This document shows, piece by piece, positions 15,666 through 24,261 of a DNA stretch of 64,000 nt (positions are counted from its first letter, which is position 1; the number at the start of each line of letters is the position of its first letter). This DNA comes from GCA-2705995 sp965661625 (GTDB taxonomy: Bacteria; Bacteroidota; Bacteroidia; Flavobacteriales_G; Salibacteraceae), in the NCBI GenBank assembly GCA_965661625.1, contig CBFIEM010000003.1:1-64000 (forward strand). The letters run 5' to 3'. A program made the translations under genes and the position numbers. The notes under the pieces are model-generated. The model was not told the DNA's origin. It saw only the letters and a list, made by a program, of their open reading frames with translations, and ran no database searches.

Positions 15666-16859
15666 ATGCCAGGAATGGATCTATTTGGCGCCGAAGAGCG
15701 CAAAGAAGTTATGGACGTATTGGAAACAACCTGTTTGTTTCGATACAATCACGAACACCTCCGCGATGACATGTGGAAAGCCCGGGAACTTGAGCACGAG
15801 ATAAAGCAATTCACTGGCGCTCCTTATGCGCATGTTGTGAGTAGTGGATCTACAGCGGTCACTTCGTGTATGGCAGCTGCTGGCGTTGGCTTGGGAGCCG
15901 AGGTAATTGTTACGCCATTCACCTATGTAGCTCCAATTGAAGCTGTTTTGTGGGGTGGAGGATTACCCATTTTTGCGGATATTGACGAAACGCTGAACCT
16001 AACTGCTGAGTCAATTGAAGCTGCGCTGACACCTAAAACAAAAGCAGTTCTGCTTGTCCATATGTGCGGCGCTCCAGGGAACATGGACGAGATTGTGGCT
16101 GTGTGTGAAAAACACAACCTTGCTTTGATTGAAGATTGCGGACAAGCATTTGGGTCTTTCTACAAAGGGAAATCAGTGGGTCTTTTTGGAAAAGCAGGAG
16201 CTTTCTCAATGGACTTCTTCAAAATCACTACTGCTGGTGAAGGCGGTATTTGCATTACCAATGACGAAGCGACTTACCATACACTTGAACAAGTATCTGA
16301 CCACGGTCACACTCACGTTGGAGATAATCGCGGAATGGAAGATCATCCCATTATTGGTGGTAATTTTAGACTTGGTGAATTGAATGCGGCTGTAGGTCTA
16401 GCTCAAACTCGTAAAGTCGAAAAAATTAGGGCCGCCAACCTCAAGAATAAAGCTTACTTAAAATCACGCCTTTCGGCAATCGATGGAATCACTTTTCGTC
16501 ATTTGCATGATCCAGAAGGAGACTCTGGTACATTCTTAAATTTTTTCCTACCAAATCAAGAAACTGCTGAACGGGTGCACAAACAACTCGCAGCAGATGG
16601 TGTTGGTGGTTTTAATTATTGGTTTACCAACATGTATCATTTCATTAACCAATGGGACCACATCAAAGAGCTCAAAGCTCCTGTAAAATTAGCCGTTCAT
16701 CATTTTGGCGCTCCACAAGATTACAAGACCATGGAGCTTCCTGGAGCTCAAGAAGTCATTGGCCGCTTAATTTCATTAGGGATTAAGGCAAACTGGACAG
16801 AACAAGAACTTGAGCAGTTTGCTGACGCGATGATCAACTCAATCAAAAAGGCGCTGTAA
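15666..16859 (+). CDS. kdnA: KdnA-like PLP aminotransferase, 8-amino-Kdo synthesis
   Basis: DegT/DnrJ/EryC1-fold aminotransferase of 397 residues. PLP residues are visible: the catalytic lysine K186 (SMDFFKITTAGEGG), IEDCGQAFGS with Asp157 and Gln160, and the SSGSTAV phosphate loop. The start MPGMDLFGAEE resembles family N-termini. Paired with the alcohol dehydrogenase one base downstream, it fits KdnA of Shewanella, which aminates the C8 aldehyde of oxidised Kdo to give Kdo8N. The divergent kdsB and kdsA genes support this. The alternative is another sugar aminotransferase. A TTG at 15633 is a less likely start. Confidence 0.82.
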   Translation: MPGMDLFGAEERKEVMDVLETTCLFRYNHEHLRDDMWKARELEHEIKQFTGAPYAHVVSSGSTAVTSCMAAAGVGLGAEVIVTPFTYVAPIEAVLWGGGLPIFADIDETLNLTAESIEAALTPKTKAVLLVHMCGAPGNMDEIVAVCEKHNLALIEDCGQAFGSFYKGKSVGLFGKAGAFSMDFFKITTAGEGGICITNDEATYHTLEQVSDHGHTHVGDNRGMEDHPIIGGNFRLGELNAAVGLAQTRKVEKIRAANLKNKAYLKSRLSAIDGITFRHLHDPEGDSGTFLNFFLPNQETAERVHKQLAADGVGGFNYWFTNMYHFINQWDHIKELKAPVKLAVHHFGAPQDYKTMELPGAQEVIGRLISLGIKANWTEQELEQFADAMINSIKKAL

Positions 16860-16860
16860 C

Positions 16861-17940
16861 ATGCATAAGAACTTTAAAAACATCGAAAAAATGGTCTACG
16901 GTCGTGGATCATTTGACCAGCTATCCGATATTCTAGCACCACGCAGAAGTGAAAACGACGGCTTGGTAGTGTTCGTTGTAGACAAATACTTTCATGGGAA
17001 ACCGCTTGCAGATCGGATACCAACAGAAGCTGGAGACCTAGTAGAATTCATCGATGTAGATCCCTACGAACCAACAACGGAGCAGGTAGATGAATTGAGG
17101 GACTATGTACTTAAAAACCATGGTATACCAGGAGCTATAGTGGGTATTGGTGGAGGTTCAATCATGGATATCGCCAAAGCCGCTAGCTTAATGTTCACCA
17201 ATGAAGGCTCTTCGCAGCTTTACCAGGGTTTAAACCTAGTCAAAAAGCCAGGAATCTACTCAGTGGGAGTACCAACAATCTCTGGTACGGGGGCAGAATG
17301 CTCTATGACCGCCGTACTCACTGGCCCGGTTAAAAAACTTGGACTGAAGTGCGACTGGACGGTGTTCAATCAAGCTATTTTAGATCCCGATCTCACTGCA
17401 TCCGTGCCGAGAAATCAGTGGTTCTATACTGGAATGGACACGTACATTCACGATATTGAAGCCGAATCAGGGATTTTCTACAATGCGTTTTCTAAAGCAT
17501 ATGGCGATCAGTCGGTTCAGCTGTGTCGAGAAGTATTCTTAGGAGAAAATGCCGGACAAAACCCAGAAAATGATGAAAAACTCATGATTGCCTCGCTATT
17601 TGGTGGATTGAGCTTAACCTATTCTGAAGTTGGAGCATGTCATGCACTATCTTACGGCCTCTCTAAAATACTCGGTATGAAACACGGATATGCGAACTGC
17701 ATTGCTTTCAACCATTTGGAAGAGTTTTATGGAGATGCAGTGAACGAATTCAGGTCAATGATTGAACATCACCAAGTTGATTTGCCTCAAAACCTTTCTG
17801 CTAACTGGACAGACGAGCAAATTAGTCAAATGGCTGAAGTTTCTTACAACTTACCGCACATGTGGACACATGCGCTTGGTCATGATTGGATGGATAAACT
17901 GAGCAAAGTGGATATTGAAGCAATGTTCCGAAGGCTTTGA
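16861..17940 (+). CDS. kdnB: KdnB-like iron-containing dehydrogenase, Kdo C8 oxidation
   Basis: Group III metal-dependent alcohol dehydrogenase of 359 residues. The NAD-binding motif is GIGGGSIMDIAKA (95-107), then SGTGAE. Metal ligands are D193 and H197 (GMDTYIHDIE), H261 (GACHALSYG) and H275 (GMKHGYAN). In Shewanella, KdnB oxidises the 8-hydroxyl of Kdo to an aldehyde for KdnA. Tight coupling to kdnA (one-base gap) and the divergent Kdo genes support the same role. It ends at a strong terminator. Confidence 0.83.
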   Translation: MHKNFKNIEKMVYGRGSFDQLSDILAPRRSENDGLVVFVVDKYFHGKPLADRIPTEAGDLVEFIDVDPYEPTTEQVDELRDYVLKNHGIPGAIVGIGGGSIMDIAKAASLMFTNEGSSQLYQGLNLVKKPGIYSVGVPTISGTGAECSMTAVLTGPVKKLGLKCDWTVFNQAILDPDLTASVPRNQWFYTGMDTYIHDIEAESGIFYNAFSKAYGDQSVQLCREVFLGENAGQNPENDEKLMIASLFGGLSLTYSEVGACHALSYGLSKILGMKHGYANCIAFNHLEEFYGDAVNEFRSMIEHHQVDLPQNLSANWTDEQISQMAEVSYNLPHMWTHALGHDWMDKLSKVDIEAMFRRL

Positions 17941-17956
17941 CCAATTTATTTTCAAT

Positions 17957-17989
17957 AAAAAAAGCGAACCCAACAGGTTCGCTTTTTTT
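17957..17989. terminator. Bidirectional terminator between kdnB and a lipoprotein protease gene
   Basis: A perfect 7-base stem GCGAACC / GGTTCGC with a CAACA loop, preceded by seven A and followed by seven T. It works for the rightward kdnB transcript and, read on the other strand, for the leftward gene ending at 18011. Confidence 0.92.
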
Positions 17990-18010
17990 ATACTGCTCAT
18001 TTTGCCTCTG

Positions 18011-19552
18011 TTAAAGTTCTAATTTTAAGCTTTGGACAAGTGTAGAAGCTGGAATTCCAAATGCAATACCCTCAACACCATACCCTTTAACTTTAGCCTG
18101 GACAACACCAACAACAACACCATGTTGATTGACAAGTGCGCCGCCGCTATTCCCAGAGTTAATGGAAGCATCAGTTTGAATGAGGGGTGCCTTGTTATCT
18201 CCAGTACGAATTCCGGATACAATTCCCTTAGAGAGTGTTTGGCCCAAGTCCTTAGCACTTGGTGTACCTATTGCATAAACATCTTCCGAAATCTCTGCAG
18301 CCGCACTACTAATTTTAAATGGAACCAATCCATCCCTCTCTACCTTTATCAATGCCAAATCATGCATTTTACTTGAACGTATTACCTCAGCAGGTAACGT
18401 TGTTTCATCGTTAAACACCACTTCTAAATCTCCACCACCAGATACAACATGATAATTGGTTATTATATATCCGTCATTGCTGATAATAAATCCACTACCA
18501 AAACCATCATCCCCACGTAATATGGTAACCGACGACTTTATACCTTCTGCCAATCCAGACACGTAGGAATCTGATTCACTGATTTTCAGCAGAGTCATTT
18601 CCTCTTCAGCTGCGATATAACTGCGATCATTAAGTAGACGCTTAACCTCACCCTCTTGTAAGAAATCCACTAGTCCTGAATTTAACGCATCTTGAATGGC
18701 CAGTTCAATTGCTTCATCCCCATAAAAAGATTGTGAGAAAACTCCAGACTCTGCAACATCGTCATATACGAACAAGTCTTCTCCATAGAAGTCCTTTATG
18801 GTCCATATTATACCGAGGTTCATTTTAAAAGCTCTAGATCCGCTCGCAGATCCAATATCAATCTTGATGTAGTCCATTTGAATGTTGCTAATCACCAGCT
18901 CAACTAAAAGGTTGTTGGCATAGCTATTCTTCAACATTAAACCTGCAGTATCCACATAGCCTTGATTAACGAGCATGCTATTTAATAACCCCTTAAAGTT
19001 GGTTCTTTCCACTACCAAATCTTCAACCTCGTTGAGTGGTTCTCCTTCTTGAACAGCTTCTTTCTTGCGGTAACGTTCAAGGCTACTAAAGGAGCGCATT
19101 TCAAAGTCACCGGAAGCAACATCTACTGATACTCGTTGAAGTTGAATCTCTTTCTCACCCTCAACTTTTTCAGGCCATTGTTTAAGTTTTAGGTCCGAGT
19201 AATCCCATTTTCTGCTGTAGTTAAACGACTTTGGGCCATAGTCTACCAGTATGGGATAAATAAGGCATGCCAATGAAAGTAATCGCAGAGCAGACCTTCC
19301 TTCAAAGCCTTGAACATCATAATAAGGCTTAAAACCCTCTTTTGAAAATGCGAGTTGATGTCCTCCAAACGTCCGTTTAACTTTATACTTAGTTCCTTTA
19401 CCATTAAGGTTAGGAGCTTCACCATCCACTTTAACTTCATAAGCACTCGGCACCTCTACTGTTACCCGTTGACGCTTTAAGTTTAGCATAGATGCACAAC
19501 TTGACATTATGATTAAAGCTGCTAAAAAAAGTACTCCAATTAGGTTTTTCAT
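18011..19552 (-). CDS. Lipoprotein with PEGA-like N-terminus and C-terminal trypsin-like (DegP-type) protease
   Basis: A 513-residue envelope protein. A lipobox ends at C19 (IIMSSC). Residues 28-80 resemble a PEGA-type beta domain (VTVEVPSAYEVKVDGE, then GGHQLAFSKEGF). A hydrophobic patch follows at 89-103. The middle region (about 140-310) is unassigned. Residues 335-510 are a chymotrypsin-fold protease with H368 (TNYHVV), D398 (MHDLALIKV) and S469 (NSGNSGGAL). There is no PDZ domain, unlike DegP. A second protein with the same layout is encoded at 62134-63717. It is likely an outer- or inner-membrane-anchored periplasmic protease; its substrate is unknown. Confidence 0.85.
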   Translation of the reverse strand: MKNLIGVLFLAALIIMSSCASMLNLKRQRVTVEVPSAYEVKVDGEAPNLNGKGTKYKVKRTFGGHQLAFSKEGFKPYYDVQGFEGRSALRLLSLACLIYPILVDYGPKSFNYSRKWDYSDLKLKQWPEKVEGEKEIQLQRVSVDVASGDFEMRSFSSLERYRKKEAVQEGEPLNEVEDLVVERTNFKGLLNSMLVNQGYVDTAGLMLKNSYANNLLVELVISNIQMDYIKIDIGSASGSRAFKMNLGIIWTIKDFYGEDLFVYDDVAESGVFSQSFYGDEAIELAIQDALNSGLVDFLQEGEVKRLLNDRSYIAAEEEMTLLKISESDSYVSGLAEGIKSSVTILRGDDGFGSGFIISNDGYIITNYHVVSGGGDLEVVFNDETTLPAEVIRSSKMHDLALIKVERDGLVPFKISSAAAEISEDVYAIGTPSAKDLGQTLSKGIVSGIRTGDNKAPLIQTDASINSGNSGGALVNQHGVVVGVVQAKVKGYGVEGIAFGIPASTLVQSLKLEL

Positions 19553-19599
19553 ATCTCTTATTTAATTCCTCAATAAATACCTTATCCCCGCTACATTCA

Positions 19600-22035
19600 C
19601 TACCTCAATACTGCTTTAAACTCCGCTTCAAATGCGGTAATTATTCGCTTCATGATGCGATCAACTTGTGCATCTTTTAAAGTGGATGCTTCATCTTGAA
19701 AGTAAAAATTCAGTGCATAACTCATTTTTCCTTCGGGTAAACTTTTCCCCTTGTACACATCAAACAGCCCAACATCCTTGAGCAATCTTTTATCCTGTTT
19801 AAGTGCAAGATTAACCAAGTCTTCAAACTTAGTCTCCTCATCCAGCAATAGTGCTAAATCCCTCCTCATTCCAGGATATTTAGGCACGGGCTTGAACTTC
19901 ACATTTACTTTACCAGCCCAATTAAGCATTGCCTCCCAATTCAAAGAAGCCCAGAAAACATCTTGAGACAATTCAACCGCTTCGGTTGTTACCCTTGCAA
20001 CCTTCCCGATGTAACCTAAAGACTGTTTGTTTATGAATAATTCAAATGCAACTTCCATAAATGGCTTGTCTATGGATTTCCAGTCCACCCTAAAACCATC
20101 CAGCCCCATAACTGAAAGGACAGTATTCACATATCCCTTTAAATGAAAGAAGTCTGATTGAATATCCTGGGAGTTCCAAGAATCTGCAGCTATTCTTCCA
20201 GTAATAGCTAGGCCTAGCTCTTGAACCTCAATCCGCTTATCTCCGTGAGCAACATAGGTTTTCCCAAACTCCATAAGCTTGAGGTCCTGTTGCCTGCGAT
20301 TCACATTATGCCGAATACTTTCCAACATAGCAGGCAGTAATGATTTGCGCATAACAGCCAACTCACTACTCAGCGGATTCTTTAGCACAATAGAATCTCC
20401 AGAAACTTCAACCATTTCATTGTGTTGGGGCGCAGCTAATGAATTTGTCATGATTTCAGAGAACCCTTTTCCCGTTAACATACCAGCCGCGCGCTTTTTC
20501 ATGGCTGTTGCATCTGGTTTATTGGTGAAGCTTAGGGAGCTCTTTAACTGCCCCGGTAGTGGAATCGCATTGTATCCATATATGCGGAGTACTTCTTCTA
20601 CAACATCAATATGTCGCGTAACATCCACCCGATACAATGGAACCTCTAACTTCCAAATGTCTGAGGTTTTATTCGTGATTTGAAAATCCAACGCGTGTAA
20701 AATTCGCTCGAGTAAAGCTTCAGAAAATGATGTTCCCATCGTGTCAAAACCCCGTTGAACATGATAATCAACTTTTACAGGTTTAAGTTCTTGAGGATAA
20801 ACATCCACAACATCCATTGCTATTTGTCCACCTGCCAATTCCTGAATAAGCATTGCTGCTCGCTTCAAGGCATACGGCGTAACACTTGGATCCGTTCCGC
20901 GTTCATACCTAAATGATGCATCTGTATTAAGACCATGACGCTTTGCAGTTTTACGAACACTAACAGGGTTAAAGTAGGCCGATTCTAAAAATACGTGTTG
21001 CGTTGATGAGTTCACCCCTGAATCAGCTCCACCAAAAACACCTGCAATACACATACCATTCTCGGCATTACAAATCATGAGGTCCGCTTCATTCAACTTC
21101 CGCTCAACATCATCCAACGTTCTAAAAACGGTAGTCTTAGGTAATTGCTTTACAATCACCTTTCCCCCTGCAATTTTATCGGCATCAAATGCATGTAAGG
21201 GTTGACCCATTTCATGCAATACAAAATTTGTAACGTCCACTACATTGTTGATGGGTGTTAACCCAATACTCAACAAGCGCTGCTTGAGCCAGTCTGGAGA
21301 GTCTTTTACACTAACGCCGCTAATTGTAACAGCCGTGTACCTCGGACAAGCATCCGGATTTTTTACTTCAACCGCTATCGGGTAGGACTGATTGTCTACT
21401 TTAAAACCGCTCACATCTGGAAAAGAGATTGTATCTCCAATTCCTTCTGTATCATGAGCTGCTTTAACTGCTCGTAGATCACGCGCGGCTCCGAGGTGAG
21501 AGGCGCCGTCAACGCGATTAGGTGTTAATCCTATTTCAAATACGGTATCTGAACTCACTCCAAAATAGGTAGCAGCTGGTGTCCCAGGCACTGCATTTGT
21601 TTCGAGAATCATTATTCCATCGTGCCCCTTACCAAGACCTATTTCATCTTCTGCACAAATCATCCCGTTGGAAACTTCTCCCCTGATTTTACCTTTCTTA
21701 ATTTTAAAAGGCTCCCCATTAATTGGGTGAATCGTTGTGCCTGCTGGAGATACTACAACCTTAATTCCAGCCTCAACGTTGGGTGCTCCGCAAACAATTT
21801 GAAGTGGCTCATCTGTTCCAATATTTACCGTAGTTACTTTTAACCGATCCGCATTCTCGTGTGGAACGCACGTCAACACTTCGCCAATTACTAATCCTTT
21901 CAGGCCACCTGGAACTGTCTCAATTTCAGAAACACCTTCCACTTCAAGGCCCGTATCTGTAAGTAATTGAGCTATTTGTTCAGTTGGAACTGATAAATCT
22001 ATGTATTCTGAGAGCCAGCTCTGGGATATCTTCAT
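19600..22035 (-). CDS. pheT: Phenylalanyl-tRNA synthetase beta subunit
   Basis: Charges tRNA-Phe as part of the alpha2-beta2 enzyme. At 811 residues it is full length. The N-terminus is MKISQSWLSEYIDL; a tRNA-binding (EMAP-like) region lies near residues 45-150 with QIVCGAPNVEAG; the B3/B4 editing domain follows, with NNVVDVTNFVLHEMGQPLHAFD; then B5 and the catalytic-like core. The C-terminal FDX-ACB domain begins around KPVPKYPGMRRDLALLLD. pheS is not in the window. A TACCTTTG promoter box lies 20 bases upstream of its ATG, so it has its own transcript although recG precedes it. Confidence 0.97.
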   Translation of the reverse strand: MKISQSWLSEYIDLSVPTEQIAQLLTDTGLEVEGVSEIETVPGGLKGLVIGEVLTCVPHENADRLKVTTVNIGTDEPLQIVCGAPNVEAGIKVVVSPAGTTIHPINGEPFKIKKGKIRGEVSNGMICAEDEIGLGKGHDGIMILETNAVPGTPAATYFGVSSDTVFEIGLTPNRVDGASHLGAARDLRAVKAAHDTEGIGDTISFPDVSGFKVDNQSYPIAVEVKNPDACPRYTAVTISGVSVKDSPDWLKQRLLSIGLTPINNVVDVTNFVLHEMGQPLHAFDADKIAGGKVIVKQLPKTTVFRTLDDVERKLNEADLMICNAENGMCIAGVFGGADSGVNSSTQHVFLESAYFNPVSVRKTAKRHGLNTDASFRYERGTDPSVTPYALKRAAMLIQELAGGQIAMDVVDVYPQELKPVKVDYHVQRGFDTMGTSFSEALLERILHALDFQITNKTSDIWKLEVPLYRVDVTRHIDVVEEVLRIYGYNAIPLPGQLKSSLSFTNKPDATAMKKRAAGMLTGKGFSEIMTNSLAAPQHNEMVEVSGDSIVLKNPLSSELAVMRKSLLPAMLESIRHNVNRRQQDLKLMEFGKTYVAHGDKRIEVQELGLAITGRIAADSWNSQDIQSDFFHLKGYVNTVLSVMGLDGFRVDWKSIDKPFMEVAFELFINKQSLGYIGKVARVTTEAVELSQDVFWASLNWEAMLNWAGKVNVKFKPVPKYPGMRRDLALLLDEETKFEDLVNLALKQDKRLLKDVGLFDVYKGKSLPEGKMSYALNFYFQDEASTLKDAQVDRIMKRIITAFEAEFKAVLR

Positions 22036-22054
22036 GGTTGCAATTTTTCCGCTG

Positions 22055-22062
22055 CAAAGGTA
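22055..22062 (-). promoter_or_regulatory. Bacteroidetes -7 promoter box for pheT
   Basis: The minus strand reads TACCTTTG, an exact TAnnTTTG match, 19 bases before the pheT ATG and after the recG stop at 22086. Confidence 0.5.
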
Positions 22063-22085
22063 ATTATCCGCGCGTTAAAAGCACA

Positions 22086-24173
22086 TTAAGAAACACGACT
22101 CCAATTCGGTCTGCTTTTTATATACCGCGCATAAAAACGATTGATATCTTGATGAGCAGGTGCACTTAAATCCGGATCAACCTTTAGCACGTGTTGAGCA
22201 GCGTCTCGTGCGAGCTGCACCAGCTGTGTGTCCTTTGCTAAATCCGCTAACTTCAAATTCAACAAGCCACTCTGTTGTGTTCCGAGTAAATCTCCCGGCC
22301 CACGAAGACGAAGATCAACTTCCGCAACTTCAAAACCATCTGTTGTACGAACCATGGTTTCCATCCTTGTCTTTGCATCGTTTGTGAGTTTATTTCCTGT
22401 CATCAAAATACAGTACGACTGATCAGCTCCTCGTCCTACCCGCCCCCTCAATTGATGCAGTTGAGCCAAGCCAAAGCGCTCGGCATTTTCAATTACCATT
22501 ACGGAAGCGTTGGGAACATTCACACCCACTTCTATCACAGTTGTAGCAACCATAATATGCGTTTCTCCTTTGATGAATCGCTGCATTTCAAAATCCTTAT
22601 CTGCAGCCTTCATCTTTCCATGAACAACACTTACTTGAAATTCAGGAAATGCTCGAGACACACTCTCATAGCCGTCATTCAAGTTCTTTAAGTCCAACGT
22701 TTCTGATTCATCAATAAGTGGATAAACCATATATACTTGTCGGCCCTTAGCTATTTCCTTCCTAATAAAACCAAAAACCTTTAATCGCGCAGCATCATAA
22801 ACATGTTTGGTTTGTACTGGCTTTCTTCCCGGGGGAAGCTCATCAATAACTGAGACATCCAAATCTCCGTAAATGGACATTGCTAAGGTGCGAGGAATAG
22901 GGGTTGCACTCATTACCAAAATATGCGGAGTAATGTTATTCTTCTTCCACATCCTGCCCCGTTGTGCAACACCAAATCGATGCTGTTCATCGATTACCAC
23001 TAAACCCAAGTTGCTGAACTTTACTGTCTTTTCGAATAGTGCATGGGTTCCAATAAGCACATGAACTGCTCCTTCTTCTAATGCCGCATGAAGCTTCCTG
23101 CGTTCTGCTGCCCCCGTAGAACCAGTTAATATTCGCACCTTCAAACCTAAGGGTTCTAAAAGTTCACGAACACCTTCGTAATGCTGACGAGCTAATATTT
23201 CTGTTGGAGCCATCATTGCGGCTTGATATGCATTATCAATAGCCAAAAGCATGCATAATATGGCCACCATAGTTTTGCCGGAGCCCACATCGCCCTGTAA
23301 GAGACGGTTCATCTGAAAGCCTTGCCTAAGGTCCTTCCTGATTTCCTTCATTACACGCTTCTGAGCACCGGTCAATTCAAAAGGCAAACGATTGTTATAA
23401 AACTCAAGAAAATTCCTGCCTACTTCGGGAAATTGAAATCCCGGCACATATTGGTGACGATAAAGCTTCATCCGCATCAACTGCAACTGTATGTAAAAAA
23501 GCTCTTCAAATTTCAAGGTAACCTCAGCGCGTTGAAGTAAATCGGAGGTGGTAGGACTGTGAATGATTCTTAGCGCATCAGCTCTTGAAAGCAAATGATA
23601 CTTTTCCCTCAAGCTAGCACTCAGTGATGGCGGAACCTGTTTGACCAGCTCTGGAAGTACTTGTTTAATTAAGCGCTCTATCCCCCTACTGTTTAACCCC
23701 CTGCTGCTTAACTTTTCAGTAGTAGAGTATACCGGTTGCAACGCTCCTGTGCCAGCATTTGCATCAGGTTCATCCATTTCTGGGTGAGCTATATTTAATT
23801 TACCGTTAAACGCTGTTGGCTTTCCAAATGCGATGTATTGTTTACCCGGTTTTAACTGCTGTTTTACCCAGCGAACACCTTTAAACCATACCAGTTCCAA
23901 CTCTCCCGTTTCATCAACCAATTTTGCCACCAACCTTTTGCCGCGCTGCTTACCCAGTTCTTGAAACTGCGAGAGCACTCCTTGCACTTGAACATGAGGT
24001 AAATCTTGGTGAAGCTCGTTAACTTTATAAAAGCGCGACCGATCGATATACCTAAACGGAAAGTAAAATAGCAAGTCACCTGCCTTAAAAATGCGCAGCT
24101 CTTGCTTTAACATTTCAGCACGTTGAGGACCTACCCCTTTAACAAAGTCGATATCTGTATCTGTTCGAACCAC
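22086..24173 (-). CDS. recG: ATP-dependent DNA helicase RecG
   Basis: Superfamily 2 helicase that regresses stalled replication forks and processes recombination intermediates. 695 residues, normal length. The N-terminal wedge domain is followed by an OB fold. Helicase motifs are LLQGDVGSGKTMVA (Walker A), MAPTEILARQHY, IGTHALFE, VIDEQHRFGV (DEQH box), MSATPIPRTL, ATTVIEVGVNVPNA and QLHQLRGRVGRG. The start is GTG at 24173 (no nearby ATG keeps the conserved FVKGVGPQRAEML stretch in place), preceded by an AG-rich sequence. Confidence 0.97.
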   Translation of the reverse strand: MVRTDTDIDFVKGVGPQRAEMLKQELRIFKAGDLLFYFPFRYIDRSRFYKVNELHQDLPHVQVQGVLSQFQELGKQRGKRLVAKLVDETGELELVWFKGVRWVKQQLKPGKQYIAFGKPTAFNGKLNIAHPEMDEPDANAGTGALQPVYSTTEKLSSRGLNSRGIERLIKQVLPELVKQVPPSLSASLREKYHLLSRADALRIIHSPTTSDLLQRAEVTLKFEELFYIQLQLMRMKLYRHQYVPGFQFPEVGRNFLEFYNNRLPFELTGAQKRVMKEIRKDLRQGFQMNRLLQGDVGSGKTMVAILCMLLAIDNAYQAAMMAPTEILARQHYEGVRELLEPLGLKVRILTGSTGAAERRKLHAALEEGAVHVLIGTHALFEKTVKFSNLGLVVIDEQHRFGVAQRGRMWKKNNITPHILVMSATPIPRTLAMSIYGDLDVSVIDELPPGRKPVQTKHVYDAARLKVFGFIRKEIAKGRQVYMVYPLIDESETLDLKNLNDGYESVSRAFPEFQVSVVHGKMKAADKDFEMQRFIKGETHIMVATTVIEVGVNVPNASVMVIENAERFGLAQLHQLRGRVGRGADQSYCILMTGNKLTNDAKTRMETMVRTTDGFEVAEVDLRLRGPGDLLGTQQSGLLNLKLADLAKDTQLVQLARDAAQHVLKVDPDLSAPAHQDINRFYARYIKSRPNWSRVS

Positions 24174-24213
24174 CTTCTTTTCCTCTCCGGGAATGAACTA
24201 CCGAAAATAAACG

Positions 24214-24240
24214 AAAAAAGGGGCTAAACCCCCCCTTCTT
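24214..24240 (-). terminator. Intrinsic terminator after purL
   Basis: The minus strand reads AAGGGG..., GTTTAG loop, CCCC, then six T. It lies 22 bases beyond the purL stop (24262) and before recG (24173), ending the leftward purL transcript. Confidence 0.75.
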
Positions 24241-24261
24241 CAATTTGAATTTCACCAAGTG

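Noticed and set aside
20279..20683. Rightward open frame of 134 codons
   Set aside because: Antisense to pheT, with no recognisable product.
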